A DNA stretch of 64,000 bases, taken from Pseudomonas proteolytica (GTDB lineage Bacteria > Pseudomonadota > Gammaproteobacteria > Pseudomonadales > Pseudomonadaceae). The DNA is taken from NCBI RefSeq assembly GCF_007858275.1, contig NZ_VFEV01000002.1, positions 186,001 through 250,000 of the forward strand, in the 5' to 3' direction. Below, piece after piece: positions 48,066-56,902 of this stretch (position 1 is its first letter; each line of letters opens with the position of its first letter). Both the position numbers and the translations under genes were made by a program. The notes beneath the pieces are model-generated. The model ran no database searches. It was not told the DNA's origin and saw only the letters and a program-made list of their open reading frames with translations.

Positions 48066-48920
48066 ATGTCGATTGCCCAACGGGTTTTCCACGGCAGGTT
48101 TGGCCGGGTCGCCTTGCTGAATATGGATCATTCGCTGGTCACCCATACCCATTCCGAATGCCATGTGCTGGTCAAAGTGTCCGGCGAGGATACTTACTTC
48201 AACGTTAACGGTCGACGGGTTCCGCTCAGTGATCGCACCGCGGTGTTGGTCAACGCCTGGGAGCCGCATTTCTACGATCCGCAGCCGGGTGCCGGTGCCA
48301 CGCTAATCCTGGCGCTTTACATAGAGCCCGCCTGGCTGGCCACTGCCCAGCAATCGCTGGCGCTCAGCGGTCGGCCGGACTTTTTTGCCCAATCATGCAT
48401 CGAGCTGTCGAGTCGAAATCGCACTCTGGCCGACATCCTGGTCGCCGAAGCGCATGGTTGTGGGATCGTGCCGAAAGAGCGTTTGGAGTTCATGCTGTTC
48501 GACTTCCTGATCGAACTGATCGAGGACTTTTCCAGCTGGCGGCATTTGTCGCTACTGGGTGCGCCCAACACAGGTGAGTTCCGGGATGCGCGCGTGCGCC
48601 GTGGCACCGCCTGGTTGCTTGAGCACCTCGATGATCCGAACCCGATCGACAACGCCGCGCGGGCCTGTGGTCTGTCTCGGGCACACTTCTTTGCGCTGTT
48701 CAAGAAAGACACCGGCATGACCCCGACCCTGCTGCTTAACGACGCGCGCATGCGCCGGGCTTTTGCCTGGCTGGAGCGTGAGCGCAGTGGCACGTTGGGC
48801 CTGTTGTCTGAGAACCTCGGGTTCTCCGAGCAAGGTCATTTCACACGGGTTTTCCGTCAGCACATCGGCGCTTCCCCCAGCCAGTATCGGCGTGTGGTTG
48901 ATAGTTATACGGCGGTTTGA
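48066..48920 (+). CDS. AraC-family transcriptional regulator
   Basis: A 284-residue regulator with an N-terminal cupin-like sensing domain (HTHSECHVLVKVSG) and a C-terminal pair of helix-turn-helices (ARACGLSRAHFFALFKKDTG and SENLGFSEQGHFTRVFRQHI). GAGGAGG precedes the ATG. AraC regulators are known beside furoate clusters; its target is likely hmfA or the porin. Confidence 0.88.
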   Translation: MSIAQRVFHGRFGRVALLNMDHSLVTHTHSECHVLVKVSGEDTYFNVNGRRVPLSDRTAVLVNAWEPHFYDPQPGAGATLILALYIEPAWLATAQQSLALSGRPDFFAQSCIELSSRNRTLADILVAEAHGCGIVPKERLEFMLFDFLIELIEDFSSWRHLSLLGAPNTGEFRDARVRRGTAWLLEHLDDPNPIDNAARACGLSRAHFFALFKKDTGMTPTLLLNDARMRRAFAWLERERSGTLGLLSENLGFSEQGHFTRVFRQHIGASPSQYRRVVDSYTAV

Positions 48921-49023
48921 ACCGAGAGGAGGGCGGGAGTATTGGGTAATGCTCCCGCCGATGAAGTTAGTCTTTCATCTTGAAACTCTGAGCTTTTAAA
49001 GGTTACGAAATTTGTAGCGTCTA

Positions 49024-49314
49024 TTAATTGTCCATAAAGTCATAAATCTCTTTCATGCGTTCTTCGCGCATCAATTCAAGTTCTTCCTTGGTTTCGGCCG
49101 CCCACTGCAGGATGAAGTCCCAGCAATCGCAGCCGTGCGCGTCGGCTTCTGCTTCAAATGCTTCTTTCAGAAATTTAAGGCGATATTCTTCTGGCGAGAG
49201 CCCGCAGTTTTCAGCGAGGCTGTAATTCAGCTCGCTGAGTTCAAGCTGAATCCATAGATTGGCGTCCAGGAATTTCTTCAGGGCAAGTTCAGCTCTAAGT
49301 TCTTTTGCGATCAT
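49024..49314 (-). CDS. Small acidic helical protein (DUF6388-like)
   Basis: The 96-residue product starts MIAKELRAELALKKFLDANL and is rich in Glu and Leu helices (LSPEEYRLKFLKEAFEAEAD). The layout resembles DUF6388 family members of Pseudomonas. The ATG at 49314 follows GAGAG; a longer TTG start is less likely. Codon use and base content are more AT-rich than the hmf genes, which suggests a different origin. Function unknown. Confidence 0.5.
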   Translation of the reverse strand: MIAKELRAELALKKFLDANLWIQLELSELNYSLAENCGLSPEEYRLKFLKEAFEAEADAHGCDCWDFILQWAAETKEELELMREERMKEIYDFMDN

Positions 49315-49384
49315 GAATGCTCTCTTGTGGCATGCAATAAGTAGCTGGTTGTTCAAGGTCGGCCCAGCGCTAAATTGGACTATG

Positions 49385-49787
49385 TCAATTTCCTGCCATC
49401 ATCCATCCTCGAACGCCATGACTTTCACTCAGCTCTTTCACGACTCGAGCCGCGTCCTGCTTATGTTTATATGGGCCTATGACGACAAAATTGTTTTCTT
49501 TACGCGCTACCGGCAACTCCAGTTGCTGAATGGCTTTTAGTGCGCGATGGCGGCTGGGCGTATTCAATGCGGGCGTGAATTCGTCGGGAAGATTTGTACT
49601 GATTTCTGTCGCAAACTTTATTAGCGATGTCGTCAAATTCTTGCTCGAAGTCTGTCACTTTTTGCTGGATGTATGAATTGTCGACGTTATTTTCACAAGT
49701 TGGTCCTGTGGACGTGTAGGTCCATAGTAGAGCTGATAGTTGCCCTAAAACGCCAGTTACCAGTAAGCCCAAGCCAAGCTTTCGCAC
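49385..49787 (-). pseudogene. SPOR-domain envelope protein broken by a frameshift
   Basis: The upstream frame (49787 downward) encodes a signal anchor, MRKLGLGLLVTGVLGQLSALL, then an acidic helix FEQEFDDIANK. The downstream frame (to 49385) encodes TPSRHRALKAIQQLEL and a SPOR-like end NNFVVIGPYKHKQDAARVVK. The two frames overlap around 49610-49640. A single-base shift there would fuse them into one protein of about 130 residues of normal architecture. It could also be two overlapping small genes, which I think less likely. Confidence 0.5.
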
Positions 49788-50198
49788 GGCGCCCTCTCCA
49801 AATCAAGTGAATAGTTATTTGTGCCATTTCTTTTTATAAAGAAAGGTTTTATTTCTGATCCTGAGATGGTCTGAGTTCTCGAGCGCGTCAGTGTGCCCAA
49901 GCGCCAAAATTAGTTGGCTGCTTTTTGTTGTTTTAAAGAACATCGGGCGTGCACTTTATAGACTACTGATTCACGAAAAAGGCTCAGATAGTCGAAAAAA
50001 ACCATGTCAGAATGGGAGAGGTTAATCCTATGAAATACTTGTATTTAAGATAAATATCGTGGCCAAAGTGCCTTGTGGAAAACCGCGAAGGATCTGCATT
50101 CGCCACTTATGTGATGAACGCTCAAAATTAAAAAGTTATAGAGCCCGGTCGCTATCCATAAAGTCATCGAAGTCGTCGAACATGACCGGAATTGTGTC
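49788..50198. other. AT-rich intergenic stretch, no gene seen
   Basis: About 410 bases, clearly more AT-rich than the flanking hmf genes. It contains short A/T dyads (TTTCTTT at 49827-49833 with AAAGAAA at 49838-49844). I found no reading frame with a ribosome site and no RNA gene. Confidence 0.5.
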
Positions 50199-50484
50199 GG
50201 GTCCCAGCCCCTTAAATCAGACGCAAAGACAAATTTCCAGACTTCGGCGCAAAACTCCATCTCCCCAGGCAAAGCGCTCCCTGCGCCTTTCACACACACT
50301 TGGCTCTAGCGCTCTCGCGCTGTAAAACAACAAGAGCCACGAAAAATGACCAGATTCCCACCTGCTATCGAAAGCCAGACCGGCCATATCGGCGCCCTAC
50401 GGGTACGCTACATGCGACGATCATCCGTTCACCTCATGCTCATGTGCAGATCACCTCGGTGGTTTTTTCCAACGCGCTGCCATG
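50199..50484 (+). repeat. Decayed duplicate of the hmfA leader and 5' coding region
   Basis: This stretch copies 29947-30302. The leader (50199-50345) shares CAGACGCAAAG, CCCCAGGCAA and GCGCTCCCTGCGCCTTT, the same spacing of a dyad (TGGCTCT 50301-50307, AGAGCCA 50333-50339) and the GAAAAATGAC start. The first codons (from 50346) match hmfA, then about 70 bases are deleted, and the match resumes with ATCATCCGTTCACCTCATGC to about 50484. The copy cannot be translated in one frame. It sits about 150 bases before the porin. Confidence 0.85.
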
Positions 50485-50633
50485 GAGCAGGATGTTCAGA
50501 AGAATAAAATGGCGTGCCAATTATTGGGCTAGTTGAAATTGACTAAGTACCGGTCCTTCGTGTGCGTTGCGTTGACCTCTAAGATTTTGCGTTGCTTCTA
50601 TTACTTTAAAATAACAAATGGAGCGCTATACAA

Positions 50634-51941
50634 TTGAGTAGGAAAAAAATTGCTGCAAGTTCGGTGTTTCTTGGTATCACCCTGAGTGCACAGGCGTATG
50701 CTGACTTTCTAAGTGATAGCAAGGCCACCTTGGGGATGAGGAACTTCTACTTCAATAACGACAACCGCGATGGCACTGCCGCCCCTTCCAAAACCGAAGA
50801 ATGGGCGCAGGGTTTCATGTTGGGCTTCAAATCGGGTTATACCGATGGCATGGTTGGCTTTGGTGTCGATGGCCTGGGATTGCTGGGGGTTACCCTGGAC
50901 AGCGGCAAAGGACGGCATGTCGGCAGCACCATGATGCCTTCTGACAGTGACAACCGTGCCGTCGACGAGTGGAGCCGGGTGGGGCTGACCGGAAAAGTCA
51001 AAATGTCGAAAACTGAACTTCGCTACGGCACCTTGATTCCGAAACTCCCAATTCTGGTTGCCAACGATGGGCGCGTACTTCCACAAACCTTCGAGGGCGG
51101 TCAAATCACCTCGAGCGAGTTCAAGGGGCTGACCTTGACTGGAGGTCGGATCGAACATGCGACAGGGCGTGGTTCAAGCGATCAGACGGGGTTGGCCGTT
51201 GCTGGTGGTACGCGTGAGAGCAATCAGTTTGACTTCGCCGGGGGCGATTGGAGTGTCACAAAGGATCTGACAGCTCAGTACTACTACGCAAACCTCGATA
51301 ACTACTATACGCAGCATTTTTTTGGATTGATTCACACCCTTGCGCTCTCGGACAATCAGTCCCTTAAAACCGACCTGCGCTACTTCAAAACTGACTCGTC
51401 AGGTGCAAATAGCTCCGGTACGTCAGGCTACAGAATTAATGGCTACACCAAAAACGGTGATGGAGAGATCGACAACCGTACCTGGAGTGCCGCGTTGATT
51501 TACACGCTGGGTGGCCACGCGATTACTGCGGGGTACCAAAGTGTGTCGGATGGCAGCAACTTCACTCAACTCAATCAGGGCAGCCTGATAGACAAGGGCG
51601 CCGGTGGAGCAAGCCTGTATCTGTATACAGACCGCCTGATCCAAACGTTCACCCGCGCAGGCGAGCGCACAGCTTTCGGTCAGTATGCTTACGACTTTGC
51701 CGCTCTGGGAGTTCCTGGCCTGAAAGGCTCGGTCATGTACCTCTCCGGCGATAATATTAAAACTACGTCCGGCGACAACCAAAAGGAATGGGAAAGAGAC
51801 ATTAGCCTGGACTACGTCCTTCAGTCCGGAGCGCTTAAAGGTGTCGGGTTCGGCTGGCGTAACGGCAAGTCCAACAGCGAAGCGGCTCGTAACGTAGATC
51901 AGAACCGAGTTTTTGTAAGCTATAGCATTCCGCTTCTCTAA
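50634..51941 (+). CDS. OprD-family outer-membrane porin
   Basis: A 435-residue porin of the OprD/Occ family, which admits carboxylates and similar small acids. A signal peptide ends AQAYA-DF, and the mature start DFLSDSKATLGMRNFYFNND and the C-terminal FVSYSIPLL strand are typical. The start is a TTG at 50634 with GGAG ten bases upstream; an ATG at 50618 runs into a stop. It is probably the outer-membrane entry for furan acids, driven by the duplicated hmfA leader. Confidence 0.86.
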   Translation: MSRKKIAASSVFLGITLSAQAYADFLSDSKATLGMRNFYFNNDNRDGTAAPSKTEEWAQGFMLGFKSGYTDGMVGFGVDGLGLLGVTLDSGKGRHVGSTMMPSDSDNRAVDEWSRVGLTGKVKMSKTELRYGTLIPKLPILVANDGRVLPQTFEGGQITSSEFKGLTLTGGRIEHATGRGSSDQTGLAVAGGTRESNQFDFAGGDWSVTKDLTAQYYYANLDNYYTQHFFGLIHTLALSDNQSLKTDLRYFKTDSSGANSSGTSGYRINGYTKNGDGEIDNRTWSAALIYTLGGHAITAGYQSVSDGSNFTQLNQGSLIDKGAGGASLYLYTDRLIQTFTRAGERTAFGQYAYDFAALGVPGLKGSVMYLSGDNIKTTSGDNQKEWERDISLDYVLQSGALKGVGFGWRNGKSNSEAARNVDQNRVFVSYSIPLL

Positions 51942-51992
51942 CGAGTGTCATGAGGACGAATAGCCGCTTTCAGTCCGGCCACGCTGAGGAAG

Positions 51993-52012
51993 GCACCCGA
52001 TAACACGGGTGC
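51993..52012 (+). terminator. Probable terminator after the porin gene
   Basis: GCACCCG and CGGGTGC pair perfectly across a 6-base loop, followed by TTCTGTG. It lies about 50 bases after the porin stop. Confidence 0.6.
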
Positions 52013-52093
52013 TTCTGTGCAGGATTATCCGCCCGACGCTCAGGACATTAGGTAGGTGGTGCAGCCGGTTTGATTTATTTTGTCTACGCCCTC

Positions 52094-53113
52094 TTAGAAG
52101 CCTTCCAGCACGATCTTGCCCTTCGCCTTGCCGCTTTCCAGCAGAGCATGGGCTCGACGAAGATTTTCTGCGCTGATGCGCCCGTAGTTTTCGCCAACGG
52201 TGGTGCGCAAGTCACCCGCATCAATGCGCCGCGCAATTTCGTTGAGGATGTTGTGCTGCTCTTGCATGTCCTCTGTCTCGTAAAGCGAGCGGGTGTACAT
52301 CAGCTCCCAGTGCAACGACAGGCTCTTGCGCTTGAGCGGTACGGCGTCAAGCGTGGCCGGGTCATCGATCAGGCCCAGCTTGCCCTGAGGCTTCAGTGAT
52401 TCGATGATTTGCTCGTAGTGCCGATCGGTCTGGGTCAGGCTAGCGACATGGCTGACTTGTGCGATACCGATGCGCTTGAGCTCCTCGCTGAGTGGCTTGG
52501 TATGGTCGATGACATGATGCGCACCAAGCTCGGTGACCCAGGTCTGGGTTTCAGGGCGCGAAGCCGTACCAATGATCGTCAACCCGGTTAGCTGACGCGC
52601 CAGCTGAGTCAGGATTGAACCCACCCCGCCTGCAGCGCCGATGATCAGCAGCGTTTCGCCCCGGTCGGTGGTATCGCGTGCAACACCGAGGCGATCAAAC
52701 AGCAATTCCCAAGCGGTCAAGGAAGTCAGTGGCAATGCCGCAGCCTCGCTGAAATCCAGCGACTGGGGTATTGAGCCGACGATACGCTCGTCCACCAGTT
52801 GCAGCTCACTGTTGCTGCCCGGGCGGATCAGCGATCCGGCGTACCAGACCCTGTCACCGGGCTTGAAGAGCGTTACGTCGCTGCCGACCGACTTGACCAC
52901 GCCGGCAGCGTCCCAACCGAGGATGCGCGGCTGGCTTTCGTCCTCGTGCGGTACGTAGCCCTGCCGCACCTTGGTATCGACAGGATTGACCGATACGGCC
53001 TTTACCTCTACGAGCAAGTCGCGCGGCCCCGGCACTGGCTCGGGTATATCGATCTCCACCAAGGCGTCGGGATGTTCAATAGGCAGGCATTTGAAGTGTG
53101 CAATGGCTTTCAT
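52094..53113 (-). CDS. Zinc-type alcohol dehydrogenase-like / quinone oxidoreductase family protein
   Basis: A 339-residue MDR-superfamily oxidoreductase. The N-terminal GroES-like domain has NPVDTKVRQGYVPHEDE and GWDAAGVVKSVG; the nucleotide motif is GAAGGVGSILTQLA. The usual zinc-binding cysteines are absent, as in the quinone-oxidoreductase branch. The ABM gene and this one are adjacent (10 bases), likely one operon. Confidence 0.85.
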   Translation of the reverse strand: MKAIAHFKCLPIEHPDALVEIDIPEPVPGPRDLLVEVKAVSVNPVDTKVRQGYVPHEDESQPRILGWDAAGVVKSVGSDVTLFKPGDRVWYAGSLIRPGSNSELQLVDERIVGSIPQSLDFSEAAALPLTSLTAWELLFDRLGVARDTTDRGETLLIIGAAGGVGSILTQLARQLTGLTIIGTASRPETQTWVTELGAHHVIDHTKPLSEELKRIGIAQVSHVASLTQTDRHYEQIIESLKPQGKLGLIDDPATLDAVPLKRKSLSLHWELMYTRSLYETEDMQEQHNILNEIARRIDAGDLRTTVGENYGRISAENLRRAHALLESGKAKGKIVLEGF

Positions 53114-53123
53114 TCGAAGATCC

Positions 53124-53417
53124 TCAGGAGATGCGATACATTTTCGTGATGGTGAGCTTTTCAGCAGCGCGTTCGATGAAAGGGAGCGCTGCCTGAAAAT
53201 GCGGTGTCGCTTCGTGAGCAGTCAGCGCCGCTTCGTCCCGCCACTGCTCGATCATGTGGAAAGTGCGAGCCTGCTCGGCATCACGGTGGAAATCGTACTG
53301 GATGCAGTCCGCTTCGCTTCGGCTTGGGCCTTGCAGGCCCTGCAGCGTCTGCTCGAGCTCGACTTCGAAGCCGGCCTTGGCGACCAAGGTGGCAATCAGT
53401 GTCAGAGGGGTGGTCAT
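53124..53417 (-). CDS. Antibiotic biosynthesis monooxygenase (ABM) domain protein
   Basis: A 97-residue ferredoxin-fold protein of the ABM/YgiN type. The start at 53417 follows AGGAGG. Family features are the AKAGFEVELEQTLQGLQGPS helix, YDFHRDAEQARTFHMIEQW strands and a final KLTITKMYRIS. YgiN-like members act on quinols, which fits the neighbouring quinone-oxidoreductase-like gene. Confidence 0.82.
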   Translation of the reverse strand: MTTPLTLIATLVAKAGFEVELEQTLQGLQGPSRSEADCIQYDFHRDAEQARTFHMIEQWRDEAALTAHEATPHFQAALPFIERAAEKLTITKMYRIS

Positions 53418-53605
53418 CAAACCTCCTGTCTGTGTGCGATATGAAGAGGGAGCATTGGCTGGCACGGGTGTATCGAAGATGTCCATGCCGGCCATGCGGC
53501 CAAAAACCTGAATCCGGGTGAGAGCGCGACAACAATCTTGCCCACTTGGGCATTCGACCAAGTTGATAGCCCTAAGGCCACGCGAGCGCTCTCGCTCCGG
53601 CGGGA

Positions 53606-54697
53606 TCACCTGTAGCGTTCAAGCCAATGGGCATAGGGAGCGGGCAAGGTCCAGGCAGCACGCTCTACACCCAGCGCCTGGGCGGCTGAATAGGACCAGT
53701 TAGGATTGCCCAGGTGCGCCCGGCCAATCATCGCCAGGTCCAGTTGACCACTTCTCACCGCTTCTTCGGCGACGCTCGGCGTGCCGAAGCCCCATGCCGA
53801 GGCCACCGCAATCCCCGTCTCGCGCCGTACCCGCTGGGTAACTTCGCCCATGAAACCGGGGGCCCAAGGAATGTTGGATTCAGGGATGGTGAACCCGATA
53901 CTGACGCTGAGCAAGTCCAAACCACCGTCCTTGAAACGACGTGTCAGTTCGATAGCCTCTGACAAGGTCTGTTCATCCCGGCCGTCGTATTCGATAACAC
54001 CCAGGCGAGCGGTCAGCGGCAAGTGCTCTGGCCATACTTCGCGAACCGCCGCCAGTGTTTCCAGCAGAAAGCGGCTACGGTTATCGAAGTTTCCGCCATA
54101 GGCGTCGTCACGAAGGTTGGAGTGTTCAGAGAGGAATGACTGGGCCAGATAGCCATGGGCGAAATGCAGCTCTAACCACTCGAAGCCAGCTTCACGTGCA
54201 CGGCGAGCGGCTGAGACAAAATCCTCGCGCACCCGGGCGATATCCTCCAGCGTCATGGCTTTCGGCTGCTTGGCGAGCTGAGCGCCAAAGGCAACAGCCG
54301 ACGGGGCGATGGTCTGCCAGCCACGCGAATCATCCTCGCCGATATGATCGTCACCTTCCCAAGGACGGTTCGCACTGGCCTTGCGCCCCGCGTGGGCAAT
54401 CTGGATACCTGGCACTGCGCCGGCAGCCTTGATCGATTGCACCACCGGCACGAAGGCACGGGCGAGCTCATCATTCCAGATACCAGCGCAGCCAGGCGTG
54501 ATCCGTCCTTCGGGTGACACGGCAGTCGCCTCGACGACCACCAGTCCTGCGCCGCCACGCGCGAGGGTGGCATAGTGCACAGTGTGCCAATCGTTGATCA
54601 GGCCATCATTGGCCGAGTACATGCACATGGGGGGAATCGCGATCCGGTTGCGAAGGGAGACATCCTTGAGCGTGAAAGGTTGGAACAGCGCAGACAT
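53606..54697 (-). CDS. xenA: Xenobiotic reductase A (old yellow enzyme family)
   Basis: A 363-residue FMN ene-reductase with the same length as XenA of Pseudomonas. It keeps the start MSALFQPFTLKDVSLRNRI, the cysteine in PPMCMY that tunes the flavin, the substrate-binding HAGRKAS and HFAHGYL motifs, and the C-terminal PAPYAHWLERYR. It reduces alpha,beta-unsaturated carbonyls and nitro compounds with NAD(P)H. Divergent from the ArsR-family gene across a shared operator. Confidence 0.92.
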   Translation of the reverse strand: MSALFQPFTLKDVSLRNRIAIPPMCMYSANDGLINDWHTVHYATLARGGAGLVVVEATAVSPEGRITPGCAGIWNDELARAFVPVVQSIKAAGAVPGIQIAHAGRKASANRPWEGDDHIGEDDSRGWQTIAPSAVAFGAQLAKQPKAMTLEDIARVREDFVSAARRAREAGFEWLELHFAHGYLAQSFLSEHSNLRDDAYGGNFDNRSRFLLETLAAVREVWPEHLPLTARLGVIEYDGRDEQTLSEAIELTRRFKDGGLDLLSVSIGFTIPESNIPWAPGFMGEVTQRVRRETGIAVASAWGFGTPSVAEEAVRSGQLDLAMIGRAHLGNPNWSYSAAQALGVERAAWTLPAPYAHWLERYR

Positions 54698-54729
54698 TAG
54701 GTTTTTCTCCGAGGGATACTATTTCTCTT

Positions 54730-54747
54730 GTTCGATAATATTCGAAC
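54730..54747. promoter_or_regulatory. Dyad operator between xenA and the ArsR-family gene
   Basis: GTTCGATAATATTCGAAC has perfect six-base arms (GTTCGA, TCGAAC) around TAATAT, the kind of AT-centred palindrome ArsR-family repressors bind. It lies 33 bases upstream of the xenA ATG and directly before the arsR -35 hexamer, so one site could control both genes. Confidence 0.65.
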
Positions 54748-54749
54748 TA

Positions 54750-54776
54750 TTGACATAGAGCAAACCCGTGTATGAT
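54750..54776 (+). promoter_or_regulatory. Promoter of the ArsR-family gene
   Basis: TTGACA at 54750-54755 and TATGAT at 54771-54776 with a 15-base spacer. Transcription would begin about seven bases after the -10, at or next to the ATG at 54783. Confidence 0.55.
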
Positions 54777-54782
54777 TCGCTC

Positions 54783-55097
54783 ATGCGCCCCTTCAAACAC
54801 CTTCCTCTCAGTGAATTCGTTCTTGAGCGTCTGTTTTACGCCTTGAGCGACCCTGTACGCCTGGAGATTGTCCGGCGCCTCGCCGAGCTGGGAGAGGCCA
54901 GCTGTGGCGAGCTGGACGGTGGCCGTGCGAAGTCCACCATGTCCCACCATTTCCGGGTGCTGCGAGATGCCGGACTGGTTCAAACCCAGACCATCGGCAC
55001 GACCCACATGAACTCGTTGCGTAGGGAAGACTTGAGTCACCGTTTTCCGGGCCTGCTGGAAACGATCCTGTCCCAGTACGACGAAAAAGGAAGATGA
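54783..55097 (+). CDS. ArsR-family transcriptional repressor
   Basis: A 104-residue winged-helix protein: LFYALSDPVRLEIVRRLAEL then AKSTMSHHFRVLRDAGLVQT. The canonical metal-binding CVC motif is absent; two cysteines are not paired as a metal site (only one, ASCGEL, is present). So it probably senses a redox signal or an organic electrophile. There is no ribosome site before the ATG; promoter placement suggests a leaderless mRNA. Likely represses xenA and itself. Confidence 0.85.
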   Translation: MRPFKHLPLSEFVLERLFYALSDPVRLEIVRRLAELGEASCGELDGGRAKSTMSHHFRVLRDAGLVQTQTIGTTHMNSLRREDLSHRFPGLLETILSQYDEKGR

Positions 55098-55127
55098 GGC
55101 TCACGGGTGTTTTTCCACCCAACTCTT

Positions 55128-56036
55128 TCAGCGCGCGCTCTGCGCAAAAACACGCGGATCTGAGAAGCAGTTGACCAGGTGGTCGTACACCAGCCTCACT
55201 CTCGGTGCCACGGGCCCTGATTGCGGGCGATACATGATCAATTCGGAAGGCGGCGGGGCATCGTGTTGCATGAGCTCGACCAGTCGCCCTTCAGACAGAT
55301 AGGGTTCTGCCAGATAACCGGGCATTTGCCCAAAGGCGATTCCCGCCAGAACAATCTCTCGCTCGGTTTCTGGATCGTCGCAGGTAAATGCCGGGGAGGC
55401 AGGCAGGAACGTTTGCCCCTCGGCAAGCACCCACGGCCAGGGGCGGCCGTTTTTGCGATCGATCAGCATCGACAGGGGCAAGCGTTTCAGATCCTCGATG
55501 CTGCCAGGGCATTGCACGGTGTCGAGGAGTGACGGCGCCGCGACGATTTTCAGGTCGACATGGGCCACCGTTCTGGCGATATAGCGCCGATCCCGCACAG
55601 CTCCAACACGAATACCGATGTCAATCTTGTTGGCCACCGCGTCGGTGAGCTGGTCATCCAGGCTCAGGTCGATGCTCAGGCCGGGATTCTCCCGCATCAG
55701 CGGTTTCAGAAACTCAATCAGATACAGCTTGCCAATGGCGTGGGGGGCCGTGATGCCGACGACGCCTTTTGCCTCCTGTTTACTGTTGGCGATAAACAAC
55801 TGATCCACCCGTTCCAGGGTTTCCCGGGCTTGCAAGGCGAGTTTGGCACCAAAAGCGGTGACGTGAACCTGCCGCGTGCTGCGGTGGAACAACAGCTCCC
55901 CAAGCGTGCGCTCCAGTTCTTTGATGGCGCGTGTCACGGTCTGCGGAGAGGTGCCGAGGCGGGTGGCTGCATCGCGAAACGTGGTCGATTGCGCCGCCAC
56001 CGAAAAGATCCGAATCAGCTCCATGCGATTGAGCAT
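55128..56036 (-). CDS. LysR-family transcriptional regulator
   Basis: A 302-residue regulator. Helix-turn-helix: [20 protein letters not shown]. The ATG at 56036 follows GGGAG; an upstream TTG is less likely. It is divergent from the SDR at 56159 and the intergenic region holds a perfect 12-bp inverted repeat. The effector is unknown. Confidence 0.88.
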   Translation of the reverse strand: MLNRMELIRIFSVAAQSTTFRDAATRLGTSPQTVTRAIKELERTLGELLFHRSTRQVHVTAFGAKLALQARETLERVDQLFIANSKQEAKGVVGITAPHAIGKLYLIEFLKPLMRENPGLSIDLSLDDQLTDAVANKIDIGIRVGAVRDRRYIARTVAHVDLKIVAAPSLLDTVQCPGSIEDLKRLPLSMLIDRKNGRPWPWVLAEGQTFLPASPAFTCDDPETEREIVLAGIAFGQMPGYLAEPYLSEGRLVELMQHDAPPPSELIMYRPQSGPVAPRVRLVYDHLVNCFSDPRVFAQSAR

Positions 56037-56054
56037 TGGCGTCAACTCCCGTTC

Positions 56055-56095
56055 CAGAAAATGGAATTCTCAAATCCGAACTCTTCCATTTTCTG
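56055..56095. promoter_or_regulatory. Perfect 12-bp inverted repeat between LysR and SDR genes
   Basis: CAGAAAATGGAA at 56055-56066 and TTCCATTTTCTG at 56084-56095 are exact reverse complements, 17 bases apart. This fits a LysR-type binding region (two sites on neighbouring faces of the helix) that serves both divergent genes. Confidence 0.7.
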
Positions 56096-56158
56096 ACGAA
56101 TAAAACCAGCGCAGACTGCACTCATCAACCCAAACAGGTCTCAACAGGAGCGCTGAAC

Positions 56159-56902
56159 ATGAGTAAAAACATCCAGGGTAAAGTGGTCGTTATCACCGGT
56201 GCGAGTAGCGGTCTGGGCGAAGCAACGGCGCGTCATCTGGCAGCGCTCGGCGCCCATGTAGTGCTTGGCGCCCGTCGCCAGGATCGTCTGGACGCGATTG
56301 TCCGGGAGATCGCCGCAGCAGGCGGCAAGGCGATTGCCCATCCGATCGATGTCACAAACAAAGAGGACTTGTCTGCGCTGGTCGCCAAGGCTGTCGAGGC
56401 ATTCGGTCGCATCGATGTGATGATCAACAATGCAGGGCTGATGGCGATCTCTCCGATTTCGCAGCTGCGCGTCGAAGAGTGGGATCGCATGATCGACATC
56501 AACATCAAGGGCGTGTTGTATGGCATCGCGGCCGCGTTGCCGCTTTTCGAACAACAGGCCAGCGGTCACTTCATCAACATCTCTTCGGTTGCCGGCATCA
56601 AGGTGTTCAGCCCCGGTGGATCGGTGTACAGCGGTACCAAATTTGCGGTGCGCGCTATTTCCGATGGCCTGCGTCATGAAGTCGGCGGGAATATTCGCAC
56701 GACGACCATCGAGCCGGGCGCGGTGGATTCCGAGCTCAAGTTCGGCAGCGGGCACCAGCCGAGCGCCGAGGTCGTTGGCGAGTTTTACAAGAAGGCCATC
56801 CCGGCTGATTCGGTTGCACGGGCCATCGCTTACGCGATCGAGCAACCTGCCGATGTCGATATCAACGAGATTGTTCTGCGTCCGACGGCGCAAGACTTCT
56901 GA
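56159..56902 (+). CDS. Short-chain dehydrogenase/reductase (NAD(P)-dependent)
   Basis: A 247-residue SDR of the classical type. [15 protein letters not shown] binds the cofactor, NNAG follows, and Ser, Tyr, Lys lie in [11 protein letters not shown] and [10 protein letters not shown]. The arginine in GARRQDRL suggests NADPH. AGGAG precedes the ATG. It is probably the target of the divergent LysR regulator. Confidence 0.88.
   Translation: MSKNIQGKVVVITGASSGLGEATARHLAALGAHVVLGARRQDRLDAIVREIAAAGGKAIAHPIDVTNKEDLSALVAKAVEAFGRIDVMINNAGLMAISPISQLRVEEWDRMIDINIKGVLYGIAAALPLFEQQASGHFINISSVAGIKVFSPGGSVYSGTKFAVRAISDGLRHEVGGNIRTTTIEPGAVDSELKFGSGHQPSAEVVGEFYKKAIPADSVARAIAYAIEQPADVDINEIVLRPTAQDF

Noticed and set aside
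50045..50299. A small minus-strand gene in the AT-rich gap
   Set aside because: It runs antisense through the duplicated hmfA leader and has no ribosome site.
50300..50536. A 78-residue plus-strand protein before the porin
   Set aside because: It is built from the frameshifted copy of the hmfA start (IIRSPHAH motif), so it is pseudogene sequence.
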